A stretch of 64,000 nucleotides of DNA from Marinicella gelatinilytica (GTDB lineage Bacteria > Pseudomonadota > Gammaproteobacteria > Xanthomonadales > Marinicellaceae). Made by a program: the position numbers and the translations under genes. The notes beneath the pieces are model-generated. The model was not told the DNA's origin, searched no databases, and was given only the letters and a program-made list of their open reading frames with translations. The DNA lies in the NCBI RefSeq assembly GCF_026410405.1, contig NZ_JAPMLN010000014.1, positions 1 through 64,000 on the forward strand, written 5' to 3'. Below, one piece after another: positions 54,612-63,286 of the stretch (within the stretch, counting starts at the first letter, position 1; the number at the start of each line of letters is the position of its first letter).

Positions 54612-55571
54612 ATGCACACAAAGCAATGGTTGATGAAACCCTGGGTTTGGATACTTTTGTTGTTTTTGATGTTGCTGATTTCAATGGCTGTGGGATCAGT
54701 TTCAGTGCCTTTGTCACAGCTGTTTAACGCTGACAGTATCACTTACAGTATTGTCTGGCAATTACGTTTGCCGCGCGCTTTTAATGCCATGTTGGTTGGT
54801 GGTTGTTTAGCTTTAGCGGGTCTTCTCATTCAAAACCTGGTTAAAAACCCGTTAGCCGATCCCTATTTATTGGGGGTTTCAGGCGGTGCCGCCAGTTGTC
54901 AATTATTGGTGATTATGCTGGGGCTGAGTTTAACCGCTGAGGCCTTGTTTTTAGTGGGCTTTGCCGGTTCCCTGGTGGCCACTTTGTTGGTGTTAAAACT
55001 GAGTTATCATGGTCACATTAGACCCAACAAAGTGACCTTAAACGGCGTGGTGATGGCTTTTGGTTTCGCTGCGATTATCTCTTTTATGTTGTCGTTGGCA
55101 GATGGTCAGCAAATCCGATCCATGATGTTCTGGTTAATGGGTGATTTGTCATTTGCTCAACCCAGTTGGTTAATGCTGGTGGTTTTGGCTTTGTGTTATG
55201 GTTTGTTGCGACGACAACACTCAGCTTTAGATTTACTGGCGCGCGGTGAGTTGTTTGCGCGTAAGTCCGGCGTTCATGCAGAGCGGTTAAACTTAATGAT
55301 TTTTATCATGGTTGCTTTGTTAACATCCATGGCGGTGGCGCAAGCCGGCACCATCGGTTTTGTAGGCTTGATTATTCCCCATATCGTGCGTCTTATGGTG
55401 GGTTATCAGCACCGTCATTTATTATCGGTGACGGTATTGGCCGGAGCTTTGTTTCTACTGATTGCCGATACTTTAGCGCGCACCGTTTTAAGTCCGATTC
55501 AATTGCCGGTGGGTATTTTTACCGCATTGGTTGGGGTGCCGGTGTTTTTGTTTCTGTCTCGGAAAATATAA
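54612..55571 (+). CDS. FecCD/BtuC-type ABC importer permease
   Basis: 319 residues, about nine to ten membrane segments. WQLRLPRAFNAMLVGGCLAL then AGLLIQNLVKNPLADPYLLG and GTIGFVGLIIPHIVRLMVG are the FecCD signatures. Partners of this type import ferric siderophores, heme or cobalamin. The last base is shared with the ATPase start. No substrate-binding protein or TonB receptor gene is adjacent, so the substrate is open. Confidence 0.9.
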   Translation: MHTKQWLMKPWVWILLLFLMLLISMAVGSVSVPLSQLFNADSITYSIVWQLRLPRAFNAMLVGGCLALAGLLIQNLVKNPLADPYLLGVSGGAASCQLLVIMLGLSLTAEALFLVGFAGSLVATLLVLKLSYHGHIRPNKVTLNGVVMAFGFAAIISFMLSLADGQQIRSMMFWLMGDLSFAQPSWLMLVVLALCYGLLRRQHSALDLLARGELFARKSGVHAERLNLMIFIMVALLTSMAVAQAGTIGFVGLIIPHIVRLMVGYQHRHLLSVTVLAGALFLLIADTLARTVLSPIQLPVGIFTALVGVPVFLFLSRKI

Positions 55572-56272
55572 TGTTGTTAGTCGATAACATAACTGTGTCT
55601 TTGCAGGATAGACGAGTCATTAACGGCTTAAGCTGCCAATTTGCTGCGGGTGAGTTTTGGGGTATTATTGGTCAAAATGGTGCCGGCAAATCCACTTTTT
55701 TACAATGTTTGGCCGGGCTTCTGCGTCCTGAACAGGGTCAGGTTATGGTCGATGGTGTAGACATACATCAGTTAGATCCGTTGTCTCGGGCGCAAAAAAT
55801 GGCATATCTAATGCAGGAACAAGAACCGTCCTTGGCTTTTAGCGTGGCACAAGCGGTGGAAATGGGTCGTTATCCGTGGCCAGATGACCCTGAAAATCGA
55901 TACCGATTAACGCAGCAAGCGTTAATCGATTGTCGCATTAAGGATTTACAAGATCGTTCCATTTTAAAGCTTTCCGGTGGTGAACGAAGAAAGGTTGAAT
56001 TGGCCACCTGTTTGGCTCAACACAGTGATTATTTATTGTTGGATGAACCTTTTAATCATTTAGATGTGGTCTATCAGCGGTTTTTGGTCAAAAAATTAAA
56101 AACATTAAGCCGAGAAAAGACAGTCATTATGGTGTGTCATGATTTGGATGTTGTGGCGCAATATTGTAGTCATGTTTTGATGTTGTTAAGCGATGATTGT
56201 TATCTCAGTGGTGATTCAGCTACAATGTTAAAACCAACCAATTTGGATAAATTATTTGATGAACCCCACTGA
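55571..56272 (+). CDS. ABC importer ATPase (FecE/BtuD/HmuV type)
   Basis: 233 residues. Walker A GQNGAGKSTFL, Q-loop YLMQEQ, signature LSGGERRKVELA, Walker B LLLDEPFNHLD, and the switch His in CHDLD. It energises the preceding permease, with which it overlaps, and its end overlaps the next ATPase gene by 14 bases. Confidence 0.92.
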   Translation: MLLVDNITVSLQDRRVINGLSCQFAAGEFWGIIGQNGAGKSTFLQCLAGLLRPEQGQVMVDGVDIHQLDPLSRAQKMAYLMQEQEPSLAFSVAQAVEMGRYPWPDDPENRYRLTQQALIDCRIKDLQDRSILKLSGGERRKVELATCLAQHSDYLLLDEPFNHLDVVYQRFLVKKLKTLSREKTVIMVCHDLDVVAQYCSHVLMLLSDDCYLSGDSATMLKPTNLDKLFDEPH

Positions 56273-58019
56273 TGTACAATTTATGGCGACAATTGCGCGC
56301 CAATGGTTAAAAGCCGGCATTATCGAAGCGGCGGCTTTTGAACGTTTGTTGGAAAAATCACAGGTTAAATCAAGAACTGTTCATCCATATGTGGCTATTG
56401 TTGACAATAAAATCACCAACCAAAAAAATGGTAAACCCATCACTTTAGAATTTGTAACGCAATGGGTGGCGAAGGCCAATAAAATACCGTATTTAAAAAT
56501 AGACCCAACCAAAATCAATGTCAATCAGGTGACCCAGGTCATTTCTCAGGCATATGCCAGACAGCACCAAATATTGCCCATTGCGATCGACAGTAAAACC
56601 ATTCGCATTGCCGTGGCCAATCCAACGCAGTCTGATTGGCTGAGTGATATCCAAAAAATCCACCATCAAAAAATCGAACGGGTGCATGTTAATCCGATTG
56701 ATTTGCAACGTTTATTGTTTGAATTTTATGGTGTGAACCGGCAGGTACAATCAGCGAAACGAAGACATCTGGGTAAAACCAACGATCCCATTCTAAACTT
56801 AGAGCAACTGGTCAAGCTTGGTGGTAATAAAGATATAAATGCCGATGACCAGCATGTCATTGGACTGGTTGATTGGTTGTTACAGTATGCGTTTGAACAA
56901 CGCGCCAGTGACATTCATTTAGAGCCAAAACGGGATGATGCTTTGGTGCGCTTTCGGGTGGATGGTAAATTAATGAAGGTGTATGATTTGCCACCTTCGG
57001 TGATGTCGGCGGTAATCAGTCGCATTAAAATTTTATCGCGCATTGATGTGGCTGAAAAGCGCCGACCGCAAGATGGTCGCATTAAAACCCTGTCGGAAAA
57101 TGGCCGTGAAATTGAATTGCGGGTGTCTACCATGCCCACCACCTTCGGTGAAAAATGTGTAATGCGGATTTTTGACCCTGAAGCGGTGGTGGTTAATTAC
57201 CGAGATCTGGGTTTTAGTGAATCCGAGACCCAAATATGGGAGCGGATGATTAATCGACCACATGGTATTGTCCTGGTTACCGGACCCACCGGATCTGGTA
57301 AAACCACCACCTTATACTCAACCCTTAAGCAATTGGCAACACCTGAGGTTAATGTGTCCACGGTGGAGGACCCAATAGAAATGGTCGATGCGGTACTGAA
57401 TCAAATGCAAGTGAATCCAAAAATTGGTTTGCATTTTGCCGATGGTGTTCGGACATTACTCCGACAAGACCCGGACATCATTATGGTTGGTGAGATTCGA
57501 GACTTAGAAACCGCAAAAATGGCAGTTCAAGCCTCCTTAACCGGACATTTGGTGCTATCAACGCTACACACCAATGATGCGCCGTCGGCCCTCAATCGTT
57601 TGCTGGATTTGGGTGTGCCGGATTATTTACTACGCAGTACCTTGGCAGGTATTATTGCGCAACGGTTGATTCGTTTGTTGTGCCCACATTGTAAAAAACC
57701 TCATAAAGTGGATGCGGAAAAATGGGTGTCGATGGTTCATCCTTATGATTTATCACCACCTGCTGAACTTTTTGAAGCTGTGGGCTGTGACGAATGCCGA
57801 AATACCGGCTATCATGGTCGTACCGGGGTTTTTGAGATGATGCCCATTGATGCGGAAATCAGAAAAAATATTAAAAAGGACACACCTTCAGAAGTCATTA
57901 CCAAAATCGCTTATGGCCAAGGTATGTTACCTTTGCGGGTGGCCATTGCAGAATTATTAAAAGCCGGACAAACCTCTTTAGAAGAAGCCATTCGTTTGGC
58001 GCCGCCGAATATGGATTGA
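56259..58019 (+). CDS. GspE/PilB-type secretion or pilus assembly ATPase
   Basis: 586 residues. An N-terminal T2SSE-type domain, then the motor domain with Walker A GPTGSGKTTTLYS (Lys348), Asp box TVEDPIEMVDAVLNQMQVN, Walker B VGEIRDLETAKMAVQASLTG and His box LSTLHTND. A zinc tetracysteine follows (C475-PHC-478 and C510-DEC-513), typical of GspE/PilB/MshE. It drives pseudopilus or pilus extension from the cytoplasmic face. It is isolated here from other secretion genes; pilT and pilU lie 2.4 kb downstream on the other strand, so a pilus role is plausible. A TTG one codon upstream (56256) is open. Confidence 0.92.
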   Translation: MNPTDVQFMATIARQWLKAGIIEAAAFERLLEKSQVKSRTVHPYVAIVDNKITNQKNGKPITLEFVTQWVAKANKIPYLKIDPTKINVNQVTQVISQAYARQHQILPIAIDSKTIRIAVANPTQSDWLSDIQKIHHQKIERVHVNPIDLQRLLFEFYGVNRQVQSAKRRHLGKTNDPILNLEQLVKLGGNKDINADDQHVIGLVDWLLQYAFEQRASDIHLEPKRDDALVRFRVDGKLMKVYDLPPSVMSAVISRIKILSRIDVAEKRRPQDGRIKTLSENGREIELRVSTMPTTFGEKCVMRIFDPEAVVVNYRDLGFSESETQIWERMINRPHGIVLVTGPTGSGKTTTLYSTLKQLATPEVNVSTVEDPIEMVDAVLNQMQVNPKIGLHFADGVRTLLRQDPDIIMVGEIRDLETAKMAVQASLTGHLVLSTLHTNDAPSALNRLLDLGVPDYLLRSTLAGIIAQRLIRLLCPHCKKPHKVDAEKWVSMVHPYDLSPPAELFEAVGCDECRNTGYHGRTGVFEMMPIDAEIRKNIKKDTPSEVITKIAYGQGMLPLRVAIAELLKAGQTSLEEAIRLAPPNMD

Positions 58020-58050
58020 TTTAACGCTCAACAGCCCATAACTATACCGC

Positions 58051-58785
58051 ATGAAAAACAAATTCTTGATCATTCAAACCGGTGACCCGGTACCTTTGTC
58101 CGCCCCCAATGGTGAAACTTTTGCCGACTGGTTTATCGACGGTATGCAGGTTAGTCGTGATGTTGTCGATGTGGTGAACGTTCACAAAGGCGAAACCTTG
58201 CCCAACATTGACCACGCTTTTGAAAACTACCCCGGCCTACTAATTACCGGCTCTAAAGCCATGGTCACTGAAGGCGATGATTGGGTGTTAAAAACCCAAG
58301 CCTGGTTGCGTCAGACCATGTCCCATAAAATTCCCATGTTAGGCATTTGTTTCGGGCATCAACTATTGGCTGATATGCTTGGTGGTGAGGTGGGCTATAA
58401 CCCCAAAGGTCGTCGCATGGGTTTGAGCCGTTGTACCCTCAGCGCCGAAGCCGCCACGGACCCATTGTTTCAAATTTTGCCGCAACCTGAGTTTGATGTG
58501 CTGGTATCGCATTCACAAACCGTCATTAGTCCACCGCCGATGAGTATGGTTTTTGGCCACACCGAAGCCGACGCCAATCATTTATTTCGCTACCATGATT
58601 TTATCTGGGGTGTGCAGTATCACCCGGAATGGAATGCGGATATTACGGCGGGATATATCAAACAACGCAGTGAGGATTTAAAGGCGGAAGGTTTGCGCCC
58701 TGATCATTTGTTGGCAGAACTAAAGGATTGTCCTGACGCGAAAAAAGTGTTATCTCAATTTGTAAAAATAACTTCAAATGCTTAA
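58051..58785 (+). CDS. Class I glutamine amidotransferase
   Basis: 244 residues. The nucleophile Cys100 is in LGICFGHQLLADMLGG, with His191 and Glu193 in QYHPEWNAD completing the triad. It hydrolyses glutamine or a gamma-glutamyl substrate; relatives annotated as GMP-synthase-like or GuaA-related amidotransferases have unknown partners. The stop codon TAA is formed at the junction with the MITE: its last A is the first base of the element. Confidence 0.9.
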   Translation: MKNKFLIIQTGDPVPLSAPNGETFADWFIDGMQVSRDVVDVVNVHKGETLPNIDHAFENYPGLLITGSKAMVTEGDDWVLKTQAWLRQTMSHKIPMLGICFGHQLLADMLGGEVGYNPKGRRMGLSRCTLSAEAATDPLFQILPQPEFDVLVSHSQTVISPPPMSMVFGHTEADANHLFRYHDFIWGVQYHPEWNADITAGYIKQRSEDLKAEGLRPDHLLAELKDCPDAKKVLSQFVKITSNA

Positions 58786-59015
58786 CCCGAATATTTCATG
58801 TAAAAATGGAATCGAGGGAAAAATGGCAAAATAGATTGTATAAATATCGCATCAAGCTTAGTTGTTCATAGTTTTAAGCGATTTTATGCAAGATATGCAG
58901 ACATTTTCTTTCTCAAGCCATTCAGGTACAAACTGTATTTTATAGGAATTTACCTAAATTATTGATACTGATAATAAATATAGTTATTTGTACCATTTAC
59001 ATGAAATATTCGGGT
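58785..59015. mobile_element. MITE family 1, copy 2 (231 bp), between convergent genes
   Basis: Terminal inverted repeats ACCCGAATATTTCATGTAA and TTACATGAAATATTCGGGT (perfect over this span), with TA on each side. It is in inverted orientation relative to copy 1 at 37983-38216; shared interior blocks include CTTGCATAAAATCGCTTA and GTACCTGAATGG on the minus strand. Both flanking genes end in TAA codons that overlap the element's ends. No coding capacity. Confidence 0.88.
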
Positions 59016-59602
59016 TAAAGCTTGAGGGCTTGTTTCATGGCTTCAGCAAGTTCGGGTTGACCATTTTCTTGTAGTGCATTAATGACGTTTTGTCGGTCAG
59101 TTGCAGAACGGTCTTGACTGAGTTTAAACTGACAAGACATGTCAATAATATCAATTTTAAGGGCAACAATGGCCGATAACATGGCCGGATTGTAATCATT
59201 GCGCCAGCTTAAACCGAGCGACTTTTGGTGTAACGCTGAGAGTTCATCGACAATCCCCTGGGTGATTTTTTCAGATGTATCTGTCTGACAAATCCCCCGG
59301 GCGTGAACGGTTTGGTAATTCCATGTCGGTACCCCGGGTTTATCATACCAATTCGGTGAAATGTATCCATGTGCACCTGAGAAAACCACGGTAACGCGAG
59401 AATTACTCAGGTACTTTAAATCAGAATTGTTTTTAGCCAGATGCCCCCACAGACAGCGCTGTCCGGCATCATATAACAACGGCATGTGATTAATAATCGG
59501 GAAATTATCGCCGGCACACACCACTTGCGCAAAAGGCTGCTGTTGTACAAACGCGCTGATAACAGCGGTATCCTTAATTATGTAGTCAGACGGAATATAC
59601 AT
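59015..59602 (-). CDS. PaiB-family FMN-binding protein
   Basis: 195 residues. MYIPSDYIIKDTAVISAFVQ, then INHMPLLYDAGQRCLWGHLA and YISPNWYDKPGVPTWNYQTV are the PaiB signatures: a flavin-reductase-like split barrel. Bacillus PaiB was described as a negative regulator of sporulation and protease genes; here the role is unknown. Its stop TAA is made with the last base of the neighbouring MITE. Confidence 0.9.
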   Translation of the reverse strand: MYIPSDYIIKDTAVISAFVQQQPFAQVVCAGDNFPIINHMPLLYDAGQRCLWGHLAKNNSDLKYLSNSRVTVVFSGAHGYISPNWYDKPGVPTWNYQTVHARGICQTDTSEKITQGIVDELSALHQKSLGLSWRNDYNPAMLSAIVALKIDIIDMSCQFKLSQDRSATDRQNVINALQENGQPELAEAMKQALKL

Positions 59603-59621
59603 GATTTACACAAATGCTCAG

Positions 59622-60239
59622 CTAAATACGGCAACTTGGTGTCAGATTTTCACGGGCACTGTGAATGACCTGAAATCCTGAACGTAACAGATACAAAGCC
59701 AGTAAGGTCGCGACCAGTAAATCAGGCCAGCCAGATTGCGTAAACCAGACTAAGGCGGCAGCCACAAACACCGATAGATTAGCAACTATGTCATTGCGTG
59801 AGCAGGCCCATACTGAAGACATATTCACATCTTCATGGCGGTGTTTACTGAGAAGCAATAAGCACAATGCGTTGGCAGCTAAAGCAATCAGACTAAACAA
59901 GCCCATGAGTTCAAAGATAGGCACAGCCGGATTGAATAGTTTATAGACCACCTGGCTCAAGACCAACAAACCACCCAATAAAATCAAACAGCCTTTAAAA
60001 ACAGCCACTTTGGCTTTCACCGTATTGGAACGACTGACGGCATATAAACTCACCGCGTAAGTGATGGCATCACCTAAATTATCGAACGCATCGGCAAATA
60101 AAGCCGAGGACCCGGCCAGCCAGGAGGCCACAATAATCACTCCAAACATCAACGCATTGATAATCAATACATAGATTAAAGTGCGTTTTTGGCGGTGATC
60201 TCGTGCCGATAAGGCCGATTCATGCTCGCAACAACCCAT
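59622..60239 (-). CDS. Short cation-diffusion-facilitator-like transporter
   Basis: 205 residues, about six membrane segments and no C-terminal cytoplasmic domain. MGCCEHESALSARDHRQKRT opens with Cys/His, and LFADAFDNLGDAITYAVSLY is the TM2 region with the acidic ligands. The TM5 region reads SSVWACSRNDIVANLSV, where CDF pumps have HxxxD. This is a recognised short subfamily (DmeF/CzcD-related) and may move zinc or cobalt. It lies 19 bases upstream of paiB on the same strand. Confidence 0.84.
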   Translation of the reverse strand: MGCCEHESALSARDHRQKRTLIYVLIINALMFGVIIVASWLAGSSALFADAFDNLGDAITYAVSLYAVSRSNTVKAKVAVFKGCLILLGGLLVLSQVVYKLFNPAVPIFELMGLFSLIALAANALCLLLLSKHRHEDVNMSSVWACSRNDIVANLSVFVAAALVWFTQSGWPDLLVATLLALYLLRSGFQVIHSARENLTPSCRI

Positions 60240-60460
60240 AAGAATATTAACTTAAAAAAATCAGTGGTTATTATAGCAATTACGCCTTAGCATCATGCAA
60301 TAGAACAGGTGTTAAATGAGCACAAGTATTCTAAATTTGAATTAAGCCAGCCATTGGTGCGCGACAGCGCATCAGCCGCTGACTCATCAAATTATTGTGG
60401 TTTGCGCCAAGTTAATTATCGATGGCAGCTTTGCTGTAAGAAGCGAATCGCAAATTCCCC

Positions 60461-61582
60461 TTACTTGTCCTCTTCCAAACCCACACCGTCCATGCCCATG
60501 GAGAGGGTGTCGGCGTCGCCGCCTTGGGACAGTTTAATGGCGAGGCGGACTTCGTTGGCGGAGTCAGCATGACGCAAGGCGTCTTCGTAGGTGATTTCGC
60601 CGGCTTGGTACAGCTCGAACATGGCTTGATCGAAAGTTTGCATACCCATGTTGGTGGATTTTTTCATCAGATCTTTGAGCTTTTCGATTTTGCCTTTACG
60701 GATATATTCTTGTGCCAGGGGCGAATTAATGAGAATTTCCACCGCCGCCCGTCTGCCGGTACCGTCAGGAGTTGGAATCAGTTGTTGTGCCACCATGGCA
60801 CGTAGGTTAAGAGACAAGTCCATCAGCAGTTGATCACGACCGTCTTTTGGAAAGAAATGCAAGATTCGGTCTAAGGCCTGGTTGGCGTTATTGGCATGCA
60901 GTGTGGCTAAACACAGGTGGCCGGTTTCAGCAAACGTGACCGCTTGTTGCATGGTTTCTTTTGTTCTAATCTCGCCAATCATAATCACATCCGGTGCTTG
61001 TCGCAGAGAGTTTCTTAAAGCCACCTCAAAAGATTCTGTGTCGATACCAACTTCGCGCTGGGTAATGACGCAGCCTTGATGTTCATGGACGTATTCAATG
61101 GGGTCTTCAATGGTAATAATGTGGCCGGTGGTGTTGACATTGCGGTAGCCAATCATGGCTGCCAAAGAGGTCGATTTACCGGTTCCGGTACCACCGACAA
61201 AAATGATAATGCCACGTTTAGTTAAGGTCAGTTCTTTCAGTACTTCGGGTAGTTTTAATTTTTCAAAAGTGGGTATTTTCGATTCCACCCGACGAATAAC
61301 CATGCCCACAGCGTTGCGTTGATAAAATGCGCTCACCCGGAAGCGGCCGACACTGGAGACTCCAATGGCGAAGTTACATTCGTGGGTTCGTTCAAACTCT
61401 TCTTTTTGATAGGGAGACATAATGCCGGTGACCATGTCCCGTGCTTGGGCTTTGGTTAACGGTTGTTGGGTAATGGGAATAACACGGCCATGAATTTTTA
61501 TACTGGGTGCCAAACCGGCGGTGATAAATAAATCAGATGCTTTTTTGTGCACCATTAATTTTAAATACGAATTAAAGTCCAT
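60461..61582 (-). CDS. pilU: Type IV pilus retraction ATPase accessory PilU
   Basis: 373 residues. Walker A FVGGTGTGKSTSLAAMIGY, Asp box IEDPIEYVHEHQGCVITQRE, Walker B APDVIMIGEIRTKETMQQAV and the His-box HLCLATLHANNANQAL. The acidic extended C-terminus (SQGGDADTLSMGMDGVGLEE) and position after pilT identify PilU. It assists PilT in pulling pili back for twitching and DNA uptake. It lies 26 bases after pilT, probably co-transcribed. Nothing is seen in the 221-bp stretch 60240-60460. Confidence 0.94.
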   Translation of the reverse strand: MDFNSYLKLMVHKKASDLFITAGLAPSIKIHGRVIPITQQPLTKAQARDMVTGIMSPYQKEEFERTHECNFAIGVSSVGRFRVSAFYQRNAVGMVIRRVESKIPTFEKLKLPEVLKELTLTKRGIIIFVGGTGTGKSTSLAAMIGYRNVNTTGHIITIEDPIEYVHEHQGCVITQREVGIDTESFEVALRNSLRQAPDVIMIGEIRTKETMQQAVTFAETGHLCLATLHANNANQALDRILHFFPKDGRDQLLMDLSLNLRAMVAQQLIPTPDGTGRRAAVEILINSPLAQEYIRKGKIEKLKDLMKKSTNMGMQTFDQAMFELYQAGEITYEDALRHADSANEVRLAIKLSQGGDADTLSMGMDGVGLEEDK

Positions 61583-61608
61583 GGTTGTCTCCTGGAATTG
61601 GTGTCACA

Positions 61609-62646
61609 TTAATCAAAATCAGCTTTTGACACAGCTCGCGAACGCGCTTGTGCTTTGCCAATCAGACCGCGATTAACCAAATCTTTTAAACATTGGTCCA
61701 AAGTCTGCATACCAATGGCTTGGCCGGTTTGAATGGATGAATACATTTGTGCCACTTTGTCTTCTCGAATTAAGTTACGAATGGCCGGAATTCCGATCAT
61801 GATTTCATGGGCTGCAATTCGACCGCCGCCCACGCGTTTAATCAAGGTTTGTGCCACCACCGCTCGCAATGATTCTGATAACATAGAACGCACCATGGGT
61901 TTTTCTCCTGCGGGGAAAACGTCAATGATACGGTCAATGGTTTTAGCCGCTGAGGTGGTGTGCAAGGTGCCGAATACCAAGTGACCGGTTTCAGCTGCTG
62001 TTAATGCCAAACGAATGGTTTCTAAGTCACGTAACTCACCCACCAGAATAATATCCGGGTCTTCACGAAGTGCGGAGCGTAATGCGTTCTCAAAACTCTT
62101 GGTGTCCCTGTGAACTTCACGTTGGTTGATCAGACACTTATTGCTGGTGTGAACAAATTCAATCGGATCTTCAATGGTTAAAATATGTCCGTGTTCTTTT
62201 TTGTTGAGGTAGTCAATCATGGCCGCTAAGGTGGTTGATTTACCGGAACCGGTGGGGCCGGTGACCAATATTAAACCGCGTGGAACGTCAATGATGTCTT
62301 TAAAAATAGCCGGACAATTAAGATCTTCAAAGGTTAAAATTTCGGTGGGAATGGTTCTGAATACGCCGCCGCAACCACGGTTTTGATTAAAGGCATTAAC
62401 ACGGAATCGAGCCATACCGGGAATCTCGAAAGAAAAGTCAATTTCATAGTTTTCTTCGTACTCCTTGCGTTGGTAATCATTCATGATATCGTAAATCATG
62501 TCGTGCAATTCTTTGTGCTCAAGTGGCGGTAAATTAATCCGCCGTACGTCACCATCAACCCGTATCATCGGTGGTAATCCCGCCGACAAGTGTAAATCTG
62601 AGGCTTTATTTTTGACTGTAAAAGCCAATAGTTCTGCAATATCCAC
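61609..62646 (-). CDS. pilT: Type IV pilus retraction ATPase PilT
   Basis: 345 residues. VTGPTGSGKSTTLAAMIDYL, the Asp box IEDPIEFVHTSNKCLINQRE, DPDIILVGELRDLETIRLAL and FGTLHTTSAAKTIDRIIDVF are the standard motor motifs, with AIRNLIREDKVAQMYSSIQT near the C-terminus typical of PilT. It depolymerises the pilus. First gene of pilTU, divergent from the DUF192 gene. Confidence 0.96.
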   Translation of the reverse strand: MDIAELLAFTVKNKASDLHLSAGLPPMIRVDGDVRRINLPPLEHKELHDMIYDIMNDYQRKEYEENYEIDFSFEIPGMARFRVNAFNQNRGCGGVFRTIPTEILTFEDLNCPAIFKDIIDVPRGLILVTGPTGSGKSTTLAAMIDYLNKKEHGHILTIEDPIEFVHTSNKCLINQREVHRDTKSFENALRSALREDPDIILVGELRDLETIRLALTAAETGHLVFGTLHTTSAAKTIDRIIDVFPAGEKPMVRSMLSESLRAVVAQTLIKRVGGGRIAAHEIMIGIPAIRNLIREDKVAQMYSSIQTGQAIGMQTLDQCLKDLVNRGLIGKAQARSRAVSKADFD

Positions 62647-62733
62647 TCAATTTTCTCAACAGTAAACAGTTTATTGAGTTTAGCCTTGTTAAGTGATAAA
62701 TTCCAGTATGCTGTATAAAAAAACAATGAAAAA

Positions 62734-63168
62734 ATGTATAAAACCAGCCTTTTAATGACACTCATTCTGTTACTAAGTGCTTGCCAGTCCTTGCCTGATC
62801 GGGTCAGTATTAATGGTGTTGCCTTTCAGGTCACTGTTGCTGATGATGATAACAGTCGCGCCATGGGCCTGATGTATCGGGAATCTATGCCTGAGGATGT
62901 CGGCATGTTATTTATTTTTCCTGATAGCCAACCGCGGGCTTTTTGGATGAAAAATACCTTGATTCCTCTGGATATTTTATATTTCAATCAACACAAAAAA
63001 CTGGTGAGTATTCAAGCCGATGTGCCACCTTGTCGAAGCACCACAACGCGTTGTCCAAATTATCCAAGTAAGTATGCGGCACAATATGTGCTAGAGATTA
63101 ATGCCGGCTTAGCCAATAGGTATGATTTTAAACTGGGTGATGAGTTGTTGATTAATTTAAAAAAATAG
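62734..63168 (+). CDS. DUF192-family lipoprotein
   Basis: 144 residues. MYKTSLLMTLILLLSACQS has a lipobox (LSAC). The DUF192 core follows: NSRAMGLMYRESMPEDVGML, RAFWMKNTLIPLDILYF, and PCRSTTTRCPNYPSKYAAQY. The fold is known from structures, the function is not. Two Cys in that last segment may form a disulfide. It precedes the AGCS symporter gene by ~118 bases. Confidence 0.88.
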   Translation: MYKTSLLMTLILLLSACQSLPDRVSINGVAFQVTVADDDNSRAMGLMYRESMPEDVGMLFIFPDSQPRAFWMKNTLIPLDILYFNQHKKLVSIQADVPPCRSTTTRCPNYPSKYAAQYVLEINAGLANRYDFKLGDELLINLKK

Positions 63169-63286
63169 GTTTACCGCTACATACCGTTAAAAAAAACAGT
63201 TAAGATGAGCCATCGATTTATTGCCCGATGTCTTAAATGCGGCGGGTAGAGACATCACTAAAACTAAAAAAACGGGAACAGTATTA

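Noticed and set aside
59622-60239. CDF transporter treated as defective because TM5 lacks HxxxD
   Set aside because: The CSRND variant is, as far as I recall, usual in this short subfamily, so it is not a sign of loss.
60309-60572. 87-codon frame overlapping the pilU 3' end
   Set aside because: Runs antisense into pilU, no homology and no ribosome site.
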